Origin: Mucilaginibacter polytrichastri
Lineage (GTDB): Bacteria > Bacteroidota > Bacteroidia > Sphingobacteriales > Sphingobacteriaceae
Length of the DNA: 64,000 nucleotides
Reading direction: 5' to 3'
Assembly (NCBI RefSeq): GCF_001911425.1
Contig: NZ_MPPL01000001.1
Coordinates: 4,278,287 to 4,342,286, forward strand
Shown: positions 54,164 to 62,428 of the stretch, piece by piece
Numbering within the stretch: the first letter of the stretch is position 1
Layout of the letters: the number at the start of each line of letters is the position of its first letter
The notes under the pieces: generated by a model
Databases searched by the model: none
The model's input: only the letters and a program-made list of their open reading frames with translations
Told to the model about the DNA's origin: nothing
Program-made: the position numbers and the translations under genes

Positions 54164-55306
54164 TCAACTGAATATATTGAGCATAAAAGAAATAGCATCC
54201 GGCGAGTGCAGTGCCGCGGTTGATTGCATGGTCATGTCTGCCGTTTCTGAAGCCCTGGCACGCATTTGTTTTTCATAAGTTGTAATGGCCGCTAGTGTAT
54301 CAGGAAAATCTTCGCTGGTTAGGCACTCGCTTAGTTCCAAGGCATCCAGCATGGCCATATTTACACCTTCGCCGGCATAGGGCGGCATCAGGTGGGCAGC
54401 ATCGCCCAGCATGGTGAGGTTGGGTAAAGCTTCCCAGGTTTGGTTGAGGGGCATGCAGTATTGTGCCCGGGGTATAAAGGCTGCACTTGCGTTTTCAAAT
54501 AATTCCAGCCATATACTATTCCAGCCGATGTAGGTTTCTTTAAACCATTCGGTTAACTGTGCTTTATCTGCAAAATCTATCCCGCTTTTTTTCACCCAGT
54601 TTTCATCAGCTTTAAAACCGGGGTAAAACACCAGGCTACCATCCCCTTTTGCACTTACAATTAAAGATTTTTCATCGCCAAAGGCAAAGATCTTTCCACC
54701 GTTTAGCAGTTCGTGTATTTTGGGGCTTGCTGTTGCAGCATTATAAACAGCACCTTCTATCGCGGTAACGCCGGCATAAAATGGCTTAATGGGCGTAATA
54801 TATGGGCGAATTTTGGAGTTGGCCCCATCTGCCGCAATCACCAGATCGGCTACAATAGCAGTACCGTTTTTAAAGTCTACCTTCCAGGAGCTACCCTGCG
54901 GGGTAAGCGCAACAAACTGGCTGCCCCATACCACGGTACCGGGTTGCAACGATTCCAGCAAAATATTTTGAAGCGGCCCGCGGTCAATTTCCGGCCGGGC
55001 ATATTCACCTTCGCCGTCCGCGTTATCTTCCATTACAATGGTTGCGTGCTGATCTGTAATGCGCATATAATCTGCCCCGGGGCGGTAGTTGGCCCAAAAA
55101 GCCTCCATTAACCCGGCAGCGTGTAATGCTTTTAAGCCCGACTCGTGATGCAAATCGAGCGTGGCTCCCTTCATGCGGGCATCCTTGTCAACATCTCTTT
55201 CGTAAACCTTTACATCGGCACCGCTTAGTTGTAAAAGCCTGGCAAGTGTTAAGCCACCAGGGCCGCCGCCTATTATGGCTATCTTTTTATTGGTAAGATT
55301 ATTCAT
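54164..55306 (-). CDS. TetX-like FAD-dependent monooxygenase
   Basis: 380 residues. FAD-binding GGGPGGLTLARLLQLSGADV (13-32), then VYERDVDKDARMKGATLDLH, RPEIDRGPLQNILLESL, VIAADGANSK and the second FAD motif MLGDAAHLMPPYAGEGVNMA followed by LDALELSECL. This order and spacing closely follow TetX, the tetracycline-inactivating flavoenzyme. Whether it acts on tetracyclines is not shown by the sequence; chromosomal relatives with other substrates exist. Opposite strand to its neighbours; 194 nt from the NTF2-like gene. Confidence 0.88.
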   Translation of the reverse strand: MNNLTNKKIAIIGGGPGGLTLARLLQLSGADVKVYERDVDKDARMKGATLDLHHESGLKALHAAGLMEAFWANYRPGADYMRITDQHATIVMEDNADGEGEYARPEIDRGPLQNILLESLQPGTVVWGSQFVALTPQGSSWKVDFKNGTAIVADLVIAADGANSKIRPYITPIKPFYAGVTAIEGAVYNAATASPKIHELLNGGKIFAFGDEKSLIVSAKGDGSLVFYPGFKADENWVKKSGIDFADKAQLTEWFKETYIGWNSIWLELFENASAAFIPRAQYCMPLNQTWEALPNLTMLGDAAHLMPPYAGEGVNMAMLDALELSECLTSEDFPDTLAAITTYEKQMRARASETADMTMQSTAALHSPDAISFMLNIFS

Positions 55307-55500
55307 GTTGTGTTATTATAAATCGGGGCTTTATAAAAATGAACCCAGTTTAATAAGAGAGACGATTGAGGGTTAACAACATTTTAAATGATTAAAAACA
55401 CTGCTCTATACACGTTTCCGGATATTTCATTTATTAAACTACTTTAATTTTATTGTGGCCGGGGTGCCCGTTTTTTGTAATACACTAAAAATTGAAAAAC

Positions 55501-55848
55501 ATGATACTATCAGTTGAAGAAATGATTAAACAATATGTAGCCGCCTGGAACAATAATGGGCCGGAAGAATTTAAAGCTGCGTTTGCACCTGTTTGGGCAG
55601 CCGATGCGATTTACACCGACCCTGATTATGCACTTGTAAAAGGCGTAGACGGCATTGCCGGGCTTGCGCAGATCTCGTTAGAGCACGTACCTACGCGCAC
55701 TTTCCATGTACTTACCCAACCAGAGCACCATAATAATGTTGGCCGCTATACCTGGAAAGTTATTTTGCCCGAAGAAACCAAGCAAGGTTTCGACTATTTT
55801 GAGTTTAATGAGGCACATCAAATTACCCGTATTGTTAGCTTTTTCTAA
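55501..55848 (+). CDS. NTF2-like/SnoaL-type protein
   Basis: 115 residues from ATG 55501; a TTG three codons upstream is less likely. Cone-fold features: EEMIKQYVAAWNNNGPEEF, WAADAIYTDPDYALVKGVDG, DYFEFNEAHQITRIVSFF. Small enzymes or binders of this fold are often encoded beside oxidoreductases. Divergent from the TetX-like gene. Confidence 0.88.
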   Translation: MILSVEEMIKQYVAAWNNNGPEEFKAAFAPVWAADAIYTDPDYALVKGVDGIAGLAQISLEHVPTRTFHVLTQPEHHNNVGRYTWKVILPEETKQGFDYFEFNEAHQITRIVSFF

Positions 55849-55942
55849 CAAGCCCTTATAGGGTGTAAGCCGCACGCTGTATTAATTTCTATTGTGTGCA
55901 GTATATATGAGCCTGTACATTTTATCTTTACTAAAAACTAAA

Positions 55943-56515
55943 ATGTACCGGCTCATCCTTAAAAATTTTTCCATGCACATTGTGCTCGATGCTGCAGAAA
56001 CCGAACTTGTAGTATCCCGGCTCCAATATAAAACCGTGAAAAAGAACACCGTATTGCTGGATGCGGGTGCAATAGCTAAGAACATTTATTTTGTAAAAAA
56101 AGGCTGCCTGCGCATCTTCAACAGCGACCAGGAAGGGCTGGAACATAACATTTTGTTTTGCCCCGAAAATTGGTGGGCGGTAGATATAGCCAGTTTCTCG
56201 GGCCAAACACCTGCCTTCTATTCCATTGCTGCGTTAGAAGATACCGAGGTGCTTTATTTTAGTTATCCTACACTGGAGCAGCTGTATATAGAAATCCCTA
56301 AACTTGAACGTTTTTTTAGAATTTTGACACAAAACGGTTTCTACCTATATCAGCTACGCGTAACCTCCAACCTTTCAAAATCAGCCGAAGAACGTTATGC
56401 GCTTTTTCAAAAGCAGTACCCGCAGTTAGAATTAAGAATTGCGCAGAAACAGATTGCCTCTTACCTGGGCATTACCCCTGTTTTTTTAAGCATGATCCGC
56501 AAACGGAAAACTTAG
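55943..56515 (+). CDS. Crp/Fnr-family regulator 1
   Basis: 190 residues from ATG 55943 (MYRLILKNFSMHIVLDAAE). Cyclic-nucleotide-binding-like fold with VLLDAGAIAKNIYFVKKGCL and RIFNSDQEGLEHNILFCPEN; C-terminal winged helix SAEERYALFQKQYPQLELRI, AQKQIASYLGITPVFLSMIR. No FNR cysteines and no clear cAMP pocket arginine, as usual for Bacteroidota members. Convergent with the cupin gene (4 nt between stops). Confidence 0.9.
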   Translation: MYRLILKNFSMHIVLDAAETELVVSRLQYKTVKKNTVLLDAGAIAKNIYFVKKGCLRIFNSDQEGLEHNILFCPENWWAVDIASFSGQTPAFYSIAALEDTEVLYFSYPTLEQLYIEIPKLERFFRILTQNGFYLYQLRVTSNLSKSAEERYALFQKQYPQLELRIAQKQIASYLGITPVFLSMIRKRKT

Positions 56516-56519
56516 CCAT

Positions 56520-56915
56520 TTATTTACCGTACTGCTCGTCTGTTACCTGTTCCATCCAATCTACAGGCGAACCATTAAGTTTTTCCTGTATGGCTATATG
56601 GCTCATTGCCGTGGTGGCAGTTGCGCCGTGCCAGTGCTTTTCATTAGGGAAAAAGTACACCACATCGCCCTGATAAATCTCTTGCCTCGCCTCCCCTTCG
56701 CGTTGTACCCAGCCGGCACCTGCGGTAACAATTAAAGTTTGCCCAAACGGATGCGTATGCCATGCCGTACGTGCCCCCGGCTCGAAGGTTACTAATGCCA
56801 TCGCAACGCGCGACGGCTCGGGCGGGTTAATCAGCGGGTCGATGCGTACCGTGCCTGTAAAATATTCTGCCGGGCCTTTACCCGATGGCTGCGAACCGTT
56901 GCGTTTAATTTCCAT
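56520..56915 (-). CDS. Cupin-domain protein
   Basis: 131 residues. Cupin motif 1 AWHTHPFGQTLIVTAGAGWV with metal His pair, motif 2 QGDVVYFFPNEKHWHGAT. The family includes small dioxygenase or mandelonitrile-lyase-like cupins fused or linked to carboxymuconolactone decarboxylases. Divergent from Crp/Fnr regulator 2, sharing a 141-nt promoter region with two inverted repeats. Confidence 0.9.
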   Translation of the reverse strand: MEIKRNGSQPSGKGPAEYFTGTVRIDPLINPPEPSRVAMALVTFEPGARTAWHTHPFGQTLIVTAGAGWVQREGEARQEIYQGDVVYFFPNEKHWHGATATTAMSHIAIQEKLNGSPVDWMEQVTDEQYGK

Positions 56916-56997
56916 TGTTTATTTTGTTATTATATATAGATCAACAGGCTTTACTGATTGAAGTTTCGTTTCAACTATTTAATACAGTTACACATGC

Positions 56998-57012
56998 TTG
57001 TACAAAGTACAA
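56998..57012. promoter_or_regulatory. Inverted repeat in the cupin/Crp2 intergenic region
   Basis: TTGTAC-AAA-GTACAA, perfect 6-bp arms, midway between the divergent starts; candidate operator. Confidence 0.45.
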
Positions 57013-57029
57013 CCAATACAATTTGTAAC

Positions 57030-57057
57030 TACATTAGCAAATCATATTGCTAATGTA
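57030..57057. promoter_or_regulatory. 11-bp perfect inverted repeat overlapping the Crp2 start codon
   Basis: TACATTAGCAA and TTGCTAATGTA separated by ATCATA; the last base is the A of the ATG at 57057. It could be an autoregulatory operator or an mRNA hairpin that hides the start. Confidence 0.6.
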
Positions 57058-57641
57058 TGCTTTTCCATTTCAAAGATAAATTTCCTCAACTGGCGCCTTA
57101 CTGGGATAAGTACCTGGAGTTTCAGAAACGGATTGAAGTACCCGCCAAGACCGTTTTATTGGAAGAAGGAAAGATATCCGGCCAGTACATTTTTGTAGAA
57201 AAAGGCTGCATCCGTGCGGCTCTTAACAATAACGGGGTTGATAAAACCATCCAGTTTTTCTTTGAGAAAGAAGGCCTTACCTCCTTGCAAAGTTTTTTAA
57301 AAAACACGCCAAGCCTGTTTACCATCGAAACCATTGAGCCTTCCATCATTTATTTGCTACCCAAAGTATACGTTAATAAATTAATGGCCGAACTGAGCGG
57401 CGAGCCGGGCTTTCTAAATATAATTTTAGCCGTTTTTGCCGAACGGCAACTACATTACATGCACGAGTTTGTATCTTTTATCAGGGATACGCCCGAACAA
57501 CGTTATCAAAACCTTTTAAATGAAAGGCCGCATATTATACAGCGGGTACCTCAGCATTATATTGCTTCTTACCTGGGCGTTACTACGGTACACCTTAGCC
57601 GTATTAAAAGTAAAATAGCCAAAGGCCAGTCTCATTTTTAA
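57057..57641 (+). CDS. Crp/Fnr-family regulator 2
   Basis: 194 residues. Sensor fold with TVLLEEGKISGQYIFVEKGC and GVDKTIQFFFEKEGLTSLQS; winged helix at TPEQRYQNLLNERPHIIQRV, PQHYIASYLGVTTVHLSRIK. No cysteine ligands. Divergent from the cupin gene and 70 nt upstream of the quinone-oxidoreductase gene, both plausible targets. Confidence 0.9.
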   Translation: MLFHFKDKFPQLAPYWDKYLEFQKRIEVPAKTVLLEEGKISGQYIFVEKGCIRAALNNNGVDKTIQFFFEKEGLTSLQSFLKNTPSLFTIETIEPSIIYLLPKVYVNKLMAELSGEPGFLNIILAVFAERQLHYMHEFVSFIRDTPEQRYQNLLNERPHIIQRVPQHYIASYLGVTTVHLSRIKSKIAKGQSHF

Positions 57642-57647
57642 ACTTGG

Positions 57648-57659
57648 TAACATATGTTA
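57648..57659. promoter_or_regulatory. 12-bp palindrome upstream of the oxidoreductase promoter
   Basis: TAACATATGTTA, perfect, 23 nt before a TAnnTTTG element (57683-57690); position fits a regulator site over the -33 region. Confidence 0.4.
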
Positions 57660-57682
57660 TCGTCTGCCGATTAGGCACTAAG

Positions 57683-57690
57683 TAATTTTG
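57683..57690 (+). promoter_or_regulatory. Candidate -7 element for the oxidoreductase gene
   Basis: TAATTTTG, exact TAnnTTTG match, 21 nt before ATG 57712. Confidence 0.45.
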
Positions 57691-57711
57691 CTTAACAAAA
57701 ACACGACGAAA

Positions 57712-58683
57712 ATGAAAGCAGCAGTAATGTATCAGAAGGGCGAACTGCCCCAGTATATAGACTTTCCCGAGCCAACCGCTCAAAGCACAGATGAAGTATT
57801 AGTAACCGTTAAAGCAGTTGCCCTTAAACATTTTGACAAAGGCACCGCTACAGGTAAACATTATTCGAGCGGTGGCCCAAAAGAAGATGGCCGCGTAATT
57901 GGCGGCGATGGCGTTTGCCTGCTAAAAGATGGCACCAGGGTATACGGGATGGGGGTAAGTGGCATGATGGCCGAAAAAGCAACCATTGAAAAAGACAGGA
58001 TTGTAAAACTACCAGCCGGCGTAAGTGATACAGATGCGGCGGCCCTGGCCAATGCCGTAATAGGTGCGGCAATGGGCTTACGGTTTAAAGCAGATATACA
58101 GCCCGGCGATGTTGTGTTAATTAATGGCGCAACAGGTTTTACCGGGCGCGTAGCTGTGCAGATAGCCAAACACTACGGTGCGAAGAAAGTAATTGCGACC
58201 GGAAGAAACGAGCAATCGCTAAAAGATTTACTGGAACTGGGTGCCGATGAAATTATTTCTTTAAAACAGGAAGATGAACAGTTTATTTCGCAATTAAAAG
58301 AAACACACAACAGCACGCCGATAGATATTATTATTGATTACCTGTGGGGCCACACGGCCGAAATGATATTAGCCAGCTTAATGGGCAAGGGCTCATTTAC
58401 CCACAAAACCAGGTTTGTTTCTGTAGGCAGCATGGCCGGAGATCTGATCCAGCTATCTGCCGCAAATTTAAGAAGCGTAGACCTCCAGTTAACGGGCTCT
58501 GGCTTAGGTAGCTGGCCGAAGAGCCATGTACGGCAGCTTTTTACTGAAATACTACCGGAGATGTTTCAGTTGGCAGCCGATGGAAAGCTAAAGGTAAAAA
58601 CCACTGAGGTTAAACTGGCAAACATAGCCAGTCTCTGGAATATGGAAGTACCCGATGGGCAACGATTAGTGGTGACCATTTGA
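57712..58683 (+). CDS. Quinone oxidoreductase/zinc-less alcohol dehydrogenase-family protein (MDR)
   Basis: 323 residues from ATG 57712 (MKAAVMYQKGELPQYIDFPE). GroES-like N-terminus, then Rossmann domain with GDVVLINGATGFTGRVAVQI and AKKVIATGRNEQSLKDLLEL, GADEIISL. No zinc-ligand cysteines, so quinone-reductase-like NADPH oxidoreductase is favoured. Its position behind Crp2 suggests stress-responsive control. Confidence 0.9.
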   Translation: MKAAVMYQKGELPQYIDFPEPTAQSTDEVLVTVKAVALKHFDKGTATGKHYSSGGPKEDGRVIGGDGVCLLKDGTRVYGMGVSGMMAEKATIEKDRIVKLPAGVSDTDAAALANAVIGAAMGLRFKADIQPGDVVLINGATGFTGRVAVQIAKHYGAKKVIATGRNEQSLKDLLELGADEIISLKQEDEQFISQLKETHNSTPIDIIIDYLWGHTAEMILASLMGKGSFTHKTRFVSVGSMAGDLIQLSAANLRSVDLQLTGSGLGSWPKSHVRQLFTEILPEMFQLAADGKLKVKTTEVKLANIASLWNMEVPDGQRLVVTI

Positions 58684-58991
58684 AACTAAAAATATTAAAT
58701 GCCGCATAGATACAGAGGAAGGTAAACTCCGTTAATATCAATGACATAACTTTGTTGTCCAAGTATTGATTAGCTATAAAGCGTTAATTAACGTAAATTA
58801 ACGATATATCGTAACCAAAAAAAATGGAAGAAAAACGCAAATAACTGATTTGCAATATATTAAAAATATGGCACACAGATAGCTATTATAGTTGCGGTTA
58901 CAAGTAAACAAAATGTGCTTCAGATCAATAAGCAGATTATTGCCAGGCTTAAATCAGGAAATACATTATTAACACATACATATACAACAAC
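58684..58991. other. Intergenic region with short palindromes upstream of the hydrolase gene
   Basis: 308 nt, very AT-rich. Around 58782-58811 there are CGTTAATTAACG (58782-58793) and CGATATATCG (58802-58811), with TTAACG repeated; these could be regulator sites, about 180 nt before the hydrolase ATG. No gene seen. Confidence 0.5.
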
Positions 58992-59810
58992 ATGAAAATC
59001 ACAGTAAAAGACGGAACCGAAATTTATTACAAAGATTGGGGAACTGGCCAACCTTTAGTATTTCACCATGGCTGGCCTTTATCAGGCGATGATTGGGATG
59101 CGCAGATGATGTTTTTCCTCGAAAAAGGATACCGTGTAATTGCACATGACCGCAGAGGCCACGGCCGATCAAGCCAGGGCTCTATCGGCCACGATATGGA
59201 TACCTACGCAGCTGATGTTGCCGAACTTGCCGAATTTCTTGATTTGAAAGATGCCATCCATATTGGCCACTCAACAGGTGGCGGCGAGGTTATTCGCTAT
59301 ATTGCAAAATATGGTAAAAACCGTGTTGCCAAGGCAGTACTTATTAGCGCAGTTACCCCTATAATGTTAAAAAGCGATACCAACCCAGATGGTGTGCCTA
59401 TTGCTGTTTTAGATGAAATACGTTTAAATACCGCAACAAACAGACCGCAGTTTTTCCAGGACTTTACTATTCCATTTTACGGATATAACCGCGAAGGAGC
59501 CAAAATTTCGCAAGGCATCAGGGACAACTGGTGGCGCCAGGGAATGATGGGCGGCATTAAAGCACATTATGATGGTATTAAGGCATTCTCTGAATTTGAC
59601 TTTACAGAAGATTTAAAAAGTGTAGAGATCCCGGTATTGGTATTACACGGCGAAGATGACCAGGTTGTGCCATATGCAATTTCGGGCCCCAAAGCTGCAA
59701 AATTATTAAAAAATGGAAAACTGATTTCTTACCCCGGTTTCCCCCATGGGATGCCTACTACAGAAGCAGCAACCATCAATGCCGATATATTAGCTTTTAT
59801 CCAGTCTTAA
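58992..59810 (+). CDS. Alpha/beta hydrolase, non-heme chloroperoxidase type
   Basis: 272 residues. Oxyanion segment FHHGWPLSGDDWDAQMMFF, AHDRRGHGRSSQ, nucleophile elbow GHSTGGGE (Ser94), acid in VLHGEDDQVVPY and His in YPGFPHGMPTTE. This set is diagnostic for cofactor-free haloperoxidase/perhydrolase esterases. Followed by a terminator; monocistronic. Confidence 0.94.
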   Translation: MKITVKDGTEIYYKDWGTGQPLVFHHGWPLSGDDWDAQMMFFLEKGYRVIAHDRRGHGRSSQGSIGHDMDTYAADVAELAEFLDLKDAIHIGHSTGGGEVIRYIAKYGKNRVAKAVLISAVTPIMLKSDTNPDGVPIAVLDEIRLNTATNRPQFFQDFTIPFYGYNREGAKISQGIRDNWWRQGMMGGIKAHYDGIKAFSEFDFTEDLKSVEIPVLVLHGEDDQVVPYAISGPKAAKLLKNGKLISYPGFPHGMPTTEAATINADILAFIQS

Positions 59811-59847
59811 ATAAAAGTTACTATTCAACTTATTGAATCAGACCAAC

Positions 59848-59880
59848 AAGAGGCTGCCTCGCTTTATGAGACAGCCTCTT
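59848..59880 (+). terminator. Terminator after the hydrolase gene
   Basis: AAGAGGCTG / CAGCCTCTT with an inner CTC/GAG pair and a GCTTTAT loop. The rest of the 313-nt gap up to 60123 holds the marR promoter and operator. Confidence 0.8.
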
Positions 59881-60076
59881 CTTGTTCTTTGTCCTGACTA
59901 TCAATACGCAATAAAACCTTATAATGTGTCCAGCCCAATTGCGATAAAATTGACGAAAATATTCTAGCTGTCTTTTAGAGAAACCGTTACCATATCCGGT
60001 TCTAACTCACCAGCAATAAATTTAGTATGTTGGCCTTTACCGAAATTATTTTCATTACAAATATTTTAAAAAATTA

Positions 60077-60100
60077 AACTTTCAATATATTTTGAAAGTT
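60077..60100. promoter_or_regulatory. Probable GbsR/MarR operator, site 1
   Basis: AACTTTCAA / TTGAAAGTT, perfect 9-bp arms with a 6-nt spacer. Its right arm contains the TTTG (60091-60094) that serves as -33 box, so binding would block the gene's own promoter. Confidence 0.7.
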
Positions 60101-60120
60101 CAATACAAAACGTACCTTTG
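60091..60120 (+). promoter_or_regulatory. Promoter of the GbsR/MarR gene
   Basis: TTTG at 60091-60094 and TACCTTTG at 60113-60120, 18 nt apart. The ATG at 60124 follows after only 3 nt, so the message is probably leaderless. Confidence 0.6.
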
Positions 60121-60123
60121 TTT

Positions 60124-60630
60124 ATGGAATTACCAGAAGCAAAGCAGAAGTTTATTGAGGCATGGGGCAAGTTGGGATCTGAGTGGGGCATTAACCGCAC
60201 CATGGCACAGGTACATGCGCTACTACTGGTAACACCGGAGACCTTAACTACCGAAGAAATTATGGAAGCCCTAAGCATCTCAAGAGGAAACGCCAATATG
60301 ACGCTTCGTGATTTGATGAGCTGGGGACTGGTTGAAAAGCAACACAAAGCAGGCGAGCGTAAAGAATATTTTTATGCTGATAAAAATACCTGGAACATTG
60401 CACGCCAGGTTGCCAAAGAGCGCCGCAAAAGAGAGCTTGACCCGGTATTAAAAATATTAGACGAGCTAACCAAAGTAGAAGGTGATAAGAAAGATCCAGC
60501 CTACCAAACCTTCAATAAATCGGTAACTGATATAAACAAGCTGGCTAAAAACGTGGATAAAACTTTAGAAACCATGCTTAAGGCTGAAGAGAGCTGGTTT
60601 TGGGGATCAATTTTTAAAATATTTAAGTAA
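60124..60630 (+). CDS. GbsR/MarR-family transcriptional regulator
   Basis: 168 residues from ATG 60124 (MELPEAKQKFIEAWGKLGSE). HTH segment WGINRTMAQVHALLLVTPET, LTTEEIMEALSISRGNANMT, LRDLMSWGLVEKQHKAGERK with the wing EYFYADKNTW. C-terminal helical region. Matching inverted repeats overlap its own promoter and lie before the DCC gene, 48 nt after its stop, pointing to autoregulation and control of that pair. Confidence 0.92.
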   Translation: MELPEAKQKFIEAWGKLGSEWGINRTMAQVHALLLVTPETLTTEEIMEALSISRGNANMTLRDLMSWGLVEKQHKAGERKEYFYADKNTWNIARQVAKERRKRELDPVLKILDELTKVEGDKKDPAYQTFNKSVTDINKLAKNVDKTLETMLKAEESWFWGSIFKIFK

Positions 60631-60647
60631 GATTTTTTTTGCACTAA

Positions 60648-60671
60648 AACTTTCATTTATTACTGAAACTT
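60648..60671. promoter_or_regulatory. Probable GbsR/MarR operator, site 2
   Basis: AACTTTCA / TGAAACTT with the same 8-nt distance between the 8-bp arms as site 1; one mismatch. It ends 7 nt before the DCC-family ATG. Confidence 0.65.
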
Positions 60672-60678
60672 AAATATT

Positions 60679-61497
60679 ATGAATACCTTAAAGAAACACC
60701 TGATACTGTTTGATGCTGAGTGCCCTATGTGCAACCTGTATACTAAGGCATTTGTAAGCACTGGCTTATTAGAAAAAAATGGCCGCGCCGCCTATCAGGA
60801 AACCGCAATTGAGACTTGCCCAATGGTTGACAGGCAACGTGCAGCTAACGAGATCGCCCTTATAAATCAGGAAACCGGCGAAGTTACTTATGGTATTAAA
60901 AGTTTATTTAAAATATTTTCTGTAACCGTCCCCTTCCTTAAACCCTTGTTTGAGTTTGCACCTTTTGTATGGCTAATGAGCAAAGTATATGCATTTATCT
61001 CTTACAACAGGCGTGTAATTATCCCAGCCAATAACGAGCAATATTTATATCAGCCAACTTTTAAACTGCACTATCGCATAGCATATTTATTATTTACCTG
61101 GGCTGTTACCGCCTATATTTTAACCGCTTATGTACACTTGATGTACGGCCTGCTGCCTATTGGAACTGCTTATCGCGAATATTTAGTTTGCGGTGGGCAG
61201 ATCTTTTTTCAAGGTGTAATAGTTAGCTTAATTGCCCATAACAAAAAGTGGGCCTACCTCGGTAATATGATGACTATCTCTTTTGCCGGTGCCTTACTAC
61301 TATTGCCAGGTTTATTGATAGCCGCTTTCTTCAACCTCCCTTCCATTTTCTATGTATGCTATTTTATGAGTGTTGCAGGCCTGATGTTTTTGGAACATAT
61401 CCGCAGAACCCAATTATTAAACCTTGGCTGGGTACTTACTGTTAGCTGGGCCTGCTATCGTTTATTGGTTTTATTATTCATTTTCTTAGCCAAATAA
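60679..61497 (+). CDS. DCC-family (DUF393) membrane protein
   Basis: 272 residues. The N-terminal domain has LILFDAECPMCNLYTKAF, the D-x2-C-x2-C motif that names the DCC family (thioredoxin-like). The C-terminal half has about four membrane segments (YLLFTWAVTAYILTAYVHL, TISFAGALLLLPGLLIAAFF, VLTVSWACYRLLVLLFIFL). A redox function is inferred. The next gene starts 1 nt after its stop, so the two are co-transcribed. Confidence 0.88.
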   Translation: MNTLKKHLILFDAECPMCNLYTKAFVSTGLLEKNGRAAYQETAIETCPMVDRQRAANEIALINQETGEVTYGIKSLFKIFSVTVPFLKPLFEFAPFVWLMSKVYAFISYNRRVIIPANNEQYLYQPTFKLHYRIAYLLFTWAVTAYILTAYVHLMYGLLPIGTAYREYLVCGGQIFFQGVIVSLIAHNKKWAYLGNMMTISFAGALLLLPGLLIAAFFNLPSIFYVCYFMSVAGLMFLEHIRRTQLLNLGWVLTVSWACYRLLVLLFIFLAK

Positions 61498-61498
61498 T

Positions 61499-62428
61499 AT
61501 GCTTTACAATAAAATTATACTGGCTGGTGGTAACGGCTACATCGGTACCGTACTGGCCAATTACTATCGCGAAAAGGCCCAGCAGATCATCATTTTAAGC
61601 CGTACTCCTAAAGCTGATGATGGTAACATTAAAACCCTTGTTTGGGATGGACAGACAGAAGGCGACTGGATTAACGAAATTGATGGTGCCGATTTGCTCA
61701 TAAACCTATGCGGCAAGAATGTAAATTGCAGGTATACGCCCGCTAATCGCGAGGCGATTATTGATTCAAGAGTATTACCAACTACCTTATTGGGAAATGC
61801 GATAGCAAAACTCAAAAACCCTCCCCAACTTTGGATCAATGTAACATCTGCAACCATTTACCGCCACGCAGAAGACCGCCCGCAAGACGAAGAAACCGGC
61901 GAAATTGGAACCGGTTTTTCTATCGATGTTTGTCGCCAATGGGAAGACACGTTTTTTAAAGCCCCAACACCGCGAACCCGCAAAGTTGCCTTGCGCATGA
62001 GCATTGTAATGGGTGCTGCCGATGGCGCTTTTCCACGATTACTTAACCTGGTAAAATTTGGATTAGGCGGAATGCAAGGCAGTGGCATGCAATATGTATC
62101 ATGGGTGCATGAACACGATGCAGCCCGTTGTACCGAATGGCTATTACAACATCCCGAGTTGAATGGCGTATTCAATTGCACATCACCTCAACCTATTAAA
62201 AACAAAGCTTTTATGGCCGATATACGTAAAGCTGCCCATGTAATATTGGGGCTACCTGCCCCTGCCTGGCTGTTGCAGATAGGCGCTGTTATTATCGGCA
62301 CAGAAACAGAACTGATTTTAAAAAGCCGCTGGGTGCTGCCTAAAAAATTAACTGATAGCGGGTTTACATTCATGTTTCCTGATGCAGAAACAGCCTTAAA
62401 CAATATTTTGACTACCACTAAAAATTAA
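61499..62428 (+). CDS. TIGR01777-type NAD(P)-dependent epimerase/oxidoreductase
   Basis: 309 residues. N-terminal dinucleotide loop ILAGGNGYIGTVLANYY, LINLCGKNVNCRYTPANREA, WINVTSATIYRHAEDRPQDE, and the DUF1731-like C-terminus (APAWLLQIGAVIIGTETELI, LKSRWVLPKKLTDSGFTF). These proteins resemble SulA/YfcH. Substrate unknown. Second gene of the pair behind the GbsR/MarR regulator. Confidence 0.92.
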   Translation: MLYNKIILAGGNGYIGTVLANYYREKAQQIIILSRTPKADDGNIKTLVWDGQTEGDWINEIDGADLLINLCGKNVNCRYTPANREAIIDSRVLPTTLLGNAIAKLKNPPQLWINVTSATIYRHAEDRPQDEETGEIGTGFSIDVCRQWEDTFFKAPTPRTRKVALRMSIVMGAADGAFPRLLNLVKFGLGGMQGSGMQYVSWVHEHDAARCTEWLLQHPELNGVFNCTSPQPIKNKAFMADIRKAAHVILGLPAPAWLLQIGAVIIGTETELILKSRWVLPKKLTDSGFTFMFPDAETALNNILTTTKN

